DNA of 24,345 bases from JAITWN01 sp964384095 (GTDB lineage: Bacteria > Pseudomonadota > Gammaproteobacteria > SZUA-140). Shown piece by piece: positions 24,037 through 24,345 of the stretch. The notes under the pieces are model-generated. The model worked only from the letters and a program-made list of their open reading frames with translations. It did not search any database and was not told the origin of the DNA. Every line of letters begins with the position of its first letter. Within the stretch, counting starts at the first letter, position 1. The stretch is from the NCBI GenBank assembly GCA_964384095.1, contig CAYLKC010000022.1:1-24345 (forward strand), in the 5' to 3' direction. The translations under genes were made by a program, and so were the position numbers.

Positions 24037-24133
24037 TCCTGACGCCTGAGTTCAGAGATGTTTGAGGTGCGGGCCATTTTGCGGCAGAAAAATGGGCTGC
24101 GGGTCAAACGTCCGCTGCAACGATTTGTTGGGC
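24037..24133 (-). repeat. attC-like integron recombination site (site A)
   Basis: On the minus strand the 97-bp site starts with a perfect GCCCAAC (24133-24127) followed by AACAAATCGTTGCAG, and ends CTGAACTCAGGC plus GTCAGGA (24043-24037; GTTRRRY with two mismatches). AACTCAGGCGT is familiar from aadA-type cassette sites. The interior folds: GTTTGA (24060-24065) with TCAAAC (24104-24109), and CCATTTT (24074-24080) with AAAATGG (24088-24094), leaving short internal loops, as in the folded single strand that integron integrase recognises. The lipoprotein start lies 7 bp beyond the right box. Confidence 0.68.
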
Positions 24134-24159
24134 GTACCCAGCAGCGACGCCAGGAGCCG

Positions 24160-24345
24160 TTAAAGGTCAGCCTTACCCTGTACAAGGTTTAGCGCCGCTC
24201 GATAGAGAAATACAACCCAGTAGCTGGGACTGGCCTTTTCACCCTTAATCTCGAAGAAGCCGACATCAGCAAGTTGTCGCGCAATTTGGGCAGCCTCCTC
24301 AATGCTGATGCTCCAGAGCTTTGAAAGAGAGTCCGCCGTGTGCTC
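24160..24345 (-). CDS. C-terminal 61 residues of an unknown protein (truncated by window edge)
   Basis: The minus-strand frame is open from the right edge to the TAA at 24160-24162. It reads LSKLWSISIEEAAQIARQL then VGFFEIKG, SYWVVFLYRAALNLVQGKADL. The helix-helix-strand pattern followed by YWVVFLYR looks like a winged-helix tail such as is found at the end of some P-loop ATPases, but I cannot name the family with confidence. The stop lies 27 bp before attC-like site A in the same direction, so it is probably the gene of the next cassette. Confidence 0.6.
   Translation of the reverse strand, partial: EHTADSLSKLWSISIEEAAQIARQLADVGFFEIKGEKASPSYWVVFLYRAALNLVQGKADL

Noticed and set aside
22957..24345. 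Insertion sequence or transposon as explanation for the AT-rich right end
   Set aside because: No transposase coding region, terminal inverted repeats or target duplication could be found; the repeats present fit attC sites better.
1..24345. CRISPR array, tRNA or rRNA genes
   Set aside because: No regularly spaced repeats and no tRNA cloverleaf or rRNA-like sequence were seen on either strand.

Overview
The window is chromosomal DNA of a high-GC bacterium, most likely a gammaproteobacterium. The reasons are a long, membrane-anchored FadE-type acyl-CoA dehydrogenase (812 aa, about E. coli length), FadI/FadJ-type beta-oxidation enzymes, a YciA thioesterase, and UbiD and ExoIII of proteobacterial type. 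I cannot place it more precisely from sequence alone. Most of the window has strongly GC-biased codon use, so long antisense open frames are common and are not genes. From about 22 kb rightwards GC content falls visibly.

Layout, left to right. (1) 1-1472, minus strand: xthA (exonuclease III) followed by the first 227 codons of ubiD, which runs off the left edge. (2) 1678-9711, plus strand: a compact five-gene fatty-acid degradation operon: fadE, fadI-type thiolase, fadJ-type hydratase/dehydrogenase, an acyl-CoA ligase and a yciA thioesterase. Together these cover activation, the four steps of beta-oxidation, and release of free acids from CoA. (3) 14021-9723, minus strand: a tightly coupled four-gene unit of unknown purpose. 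It encodes a TonB-dependent receptor, a secreted Asp-box beta-propeller with a Cys/His cluster, an exported thioredoxin-like protein, and a cytosine deaminase of the yeast Fcy1 type. The last three genes are joined by ATGA stop/start overlaps. (4) 18039-14142, minus strand: a Vgb-like propeller and a DUF6544-type protein, then a GAF-GGDEF diguanylate cyclase directly followed by an ACR3-type transporter. (5) 18178-20544: a LigB/DODA-type dioxygenase and a DoxX protein, divergent from a LysR regulator, with an 11-bp inverted repeat in the shared control region. (6) 22956-20562, minus strand: rsgA-like GTPase, tag glycosylase and a TauE/SafE permease with almost no spacing.

(7) 22957-24345 is different: AT-richer and carrying small accessory genes (an orphan PF09720-type antitoxin, a small lipoprotein, and the C-terminal end of an unknown protein) separated by three sites with the layout of integron attC recombination sites. 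All three are in the same orientation, reading leftwards. I read this as the distal end of a gene-cassette array (an integron tail, or a cluster of attC sites lacking an integrase) abutting rsgA. Any integrase would lie beyond the right edge. This array and the TonB/propeller/thioredoxin/deaminase operon are the two parts most worth following up.
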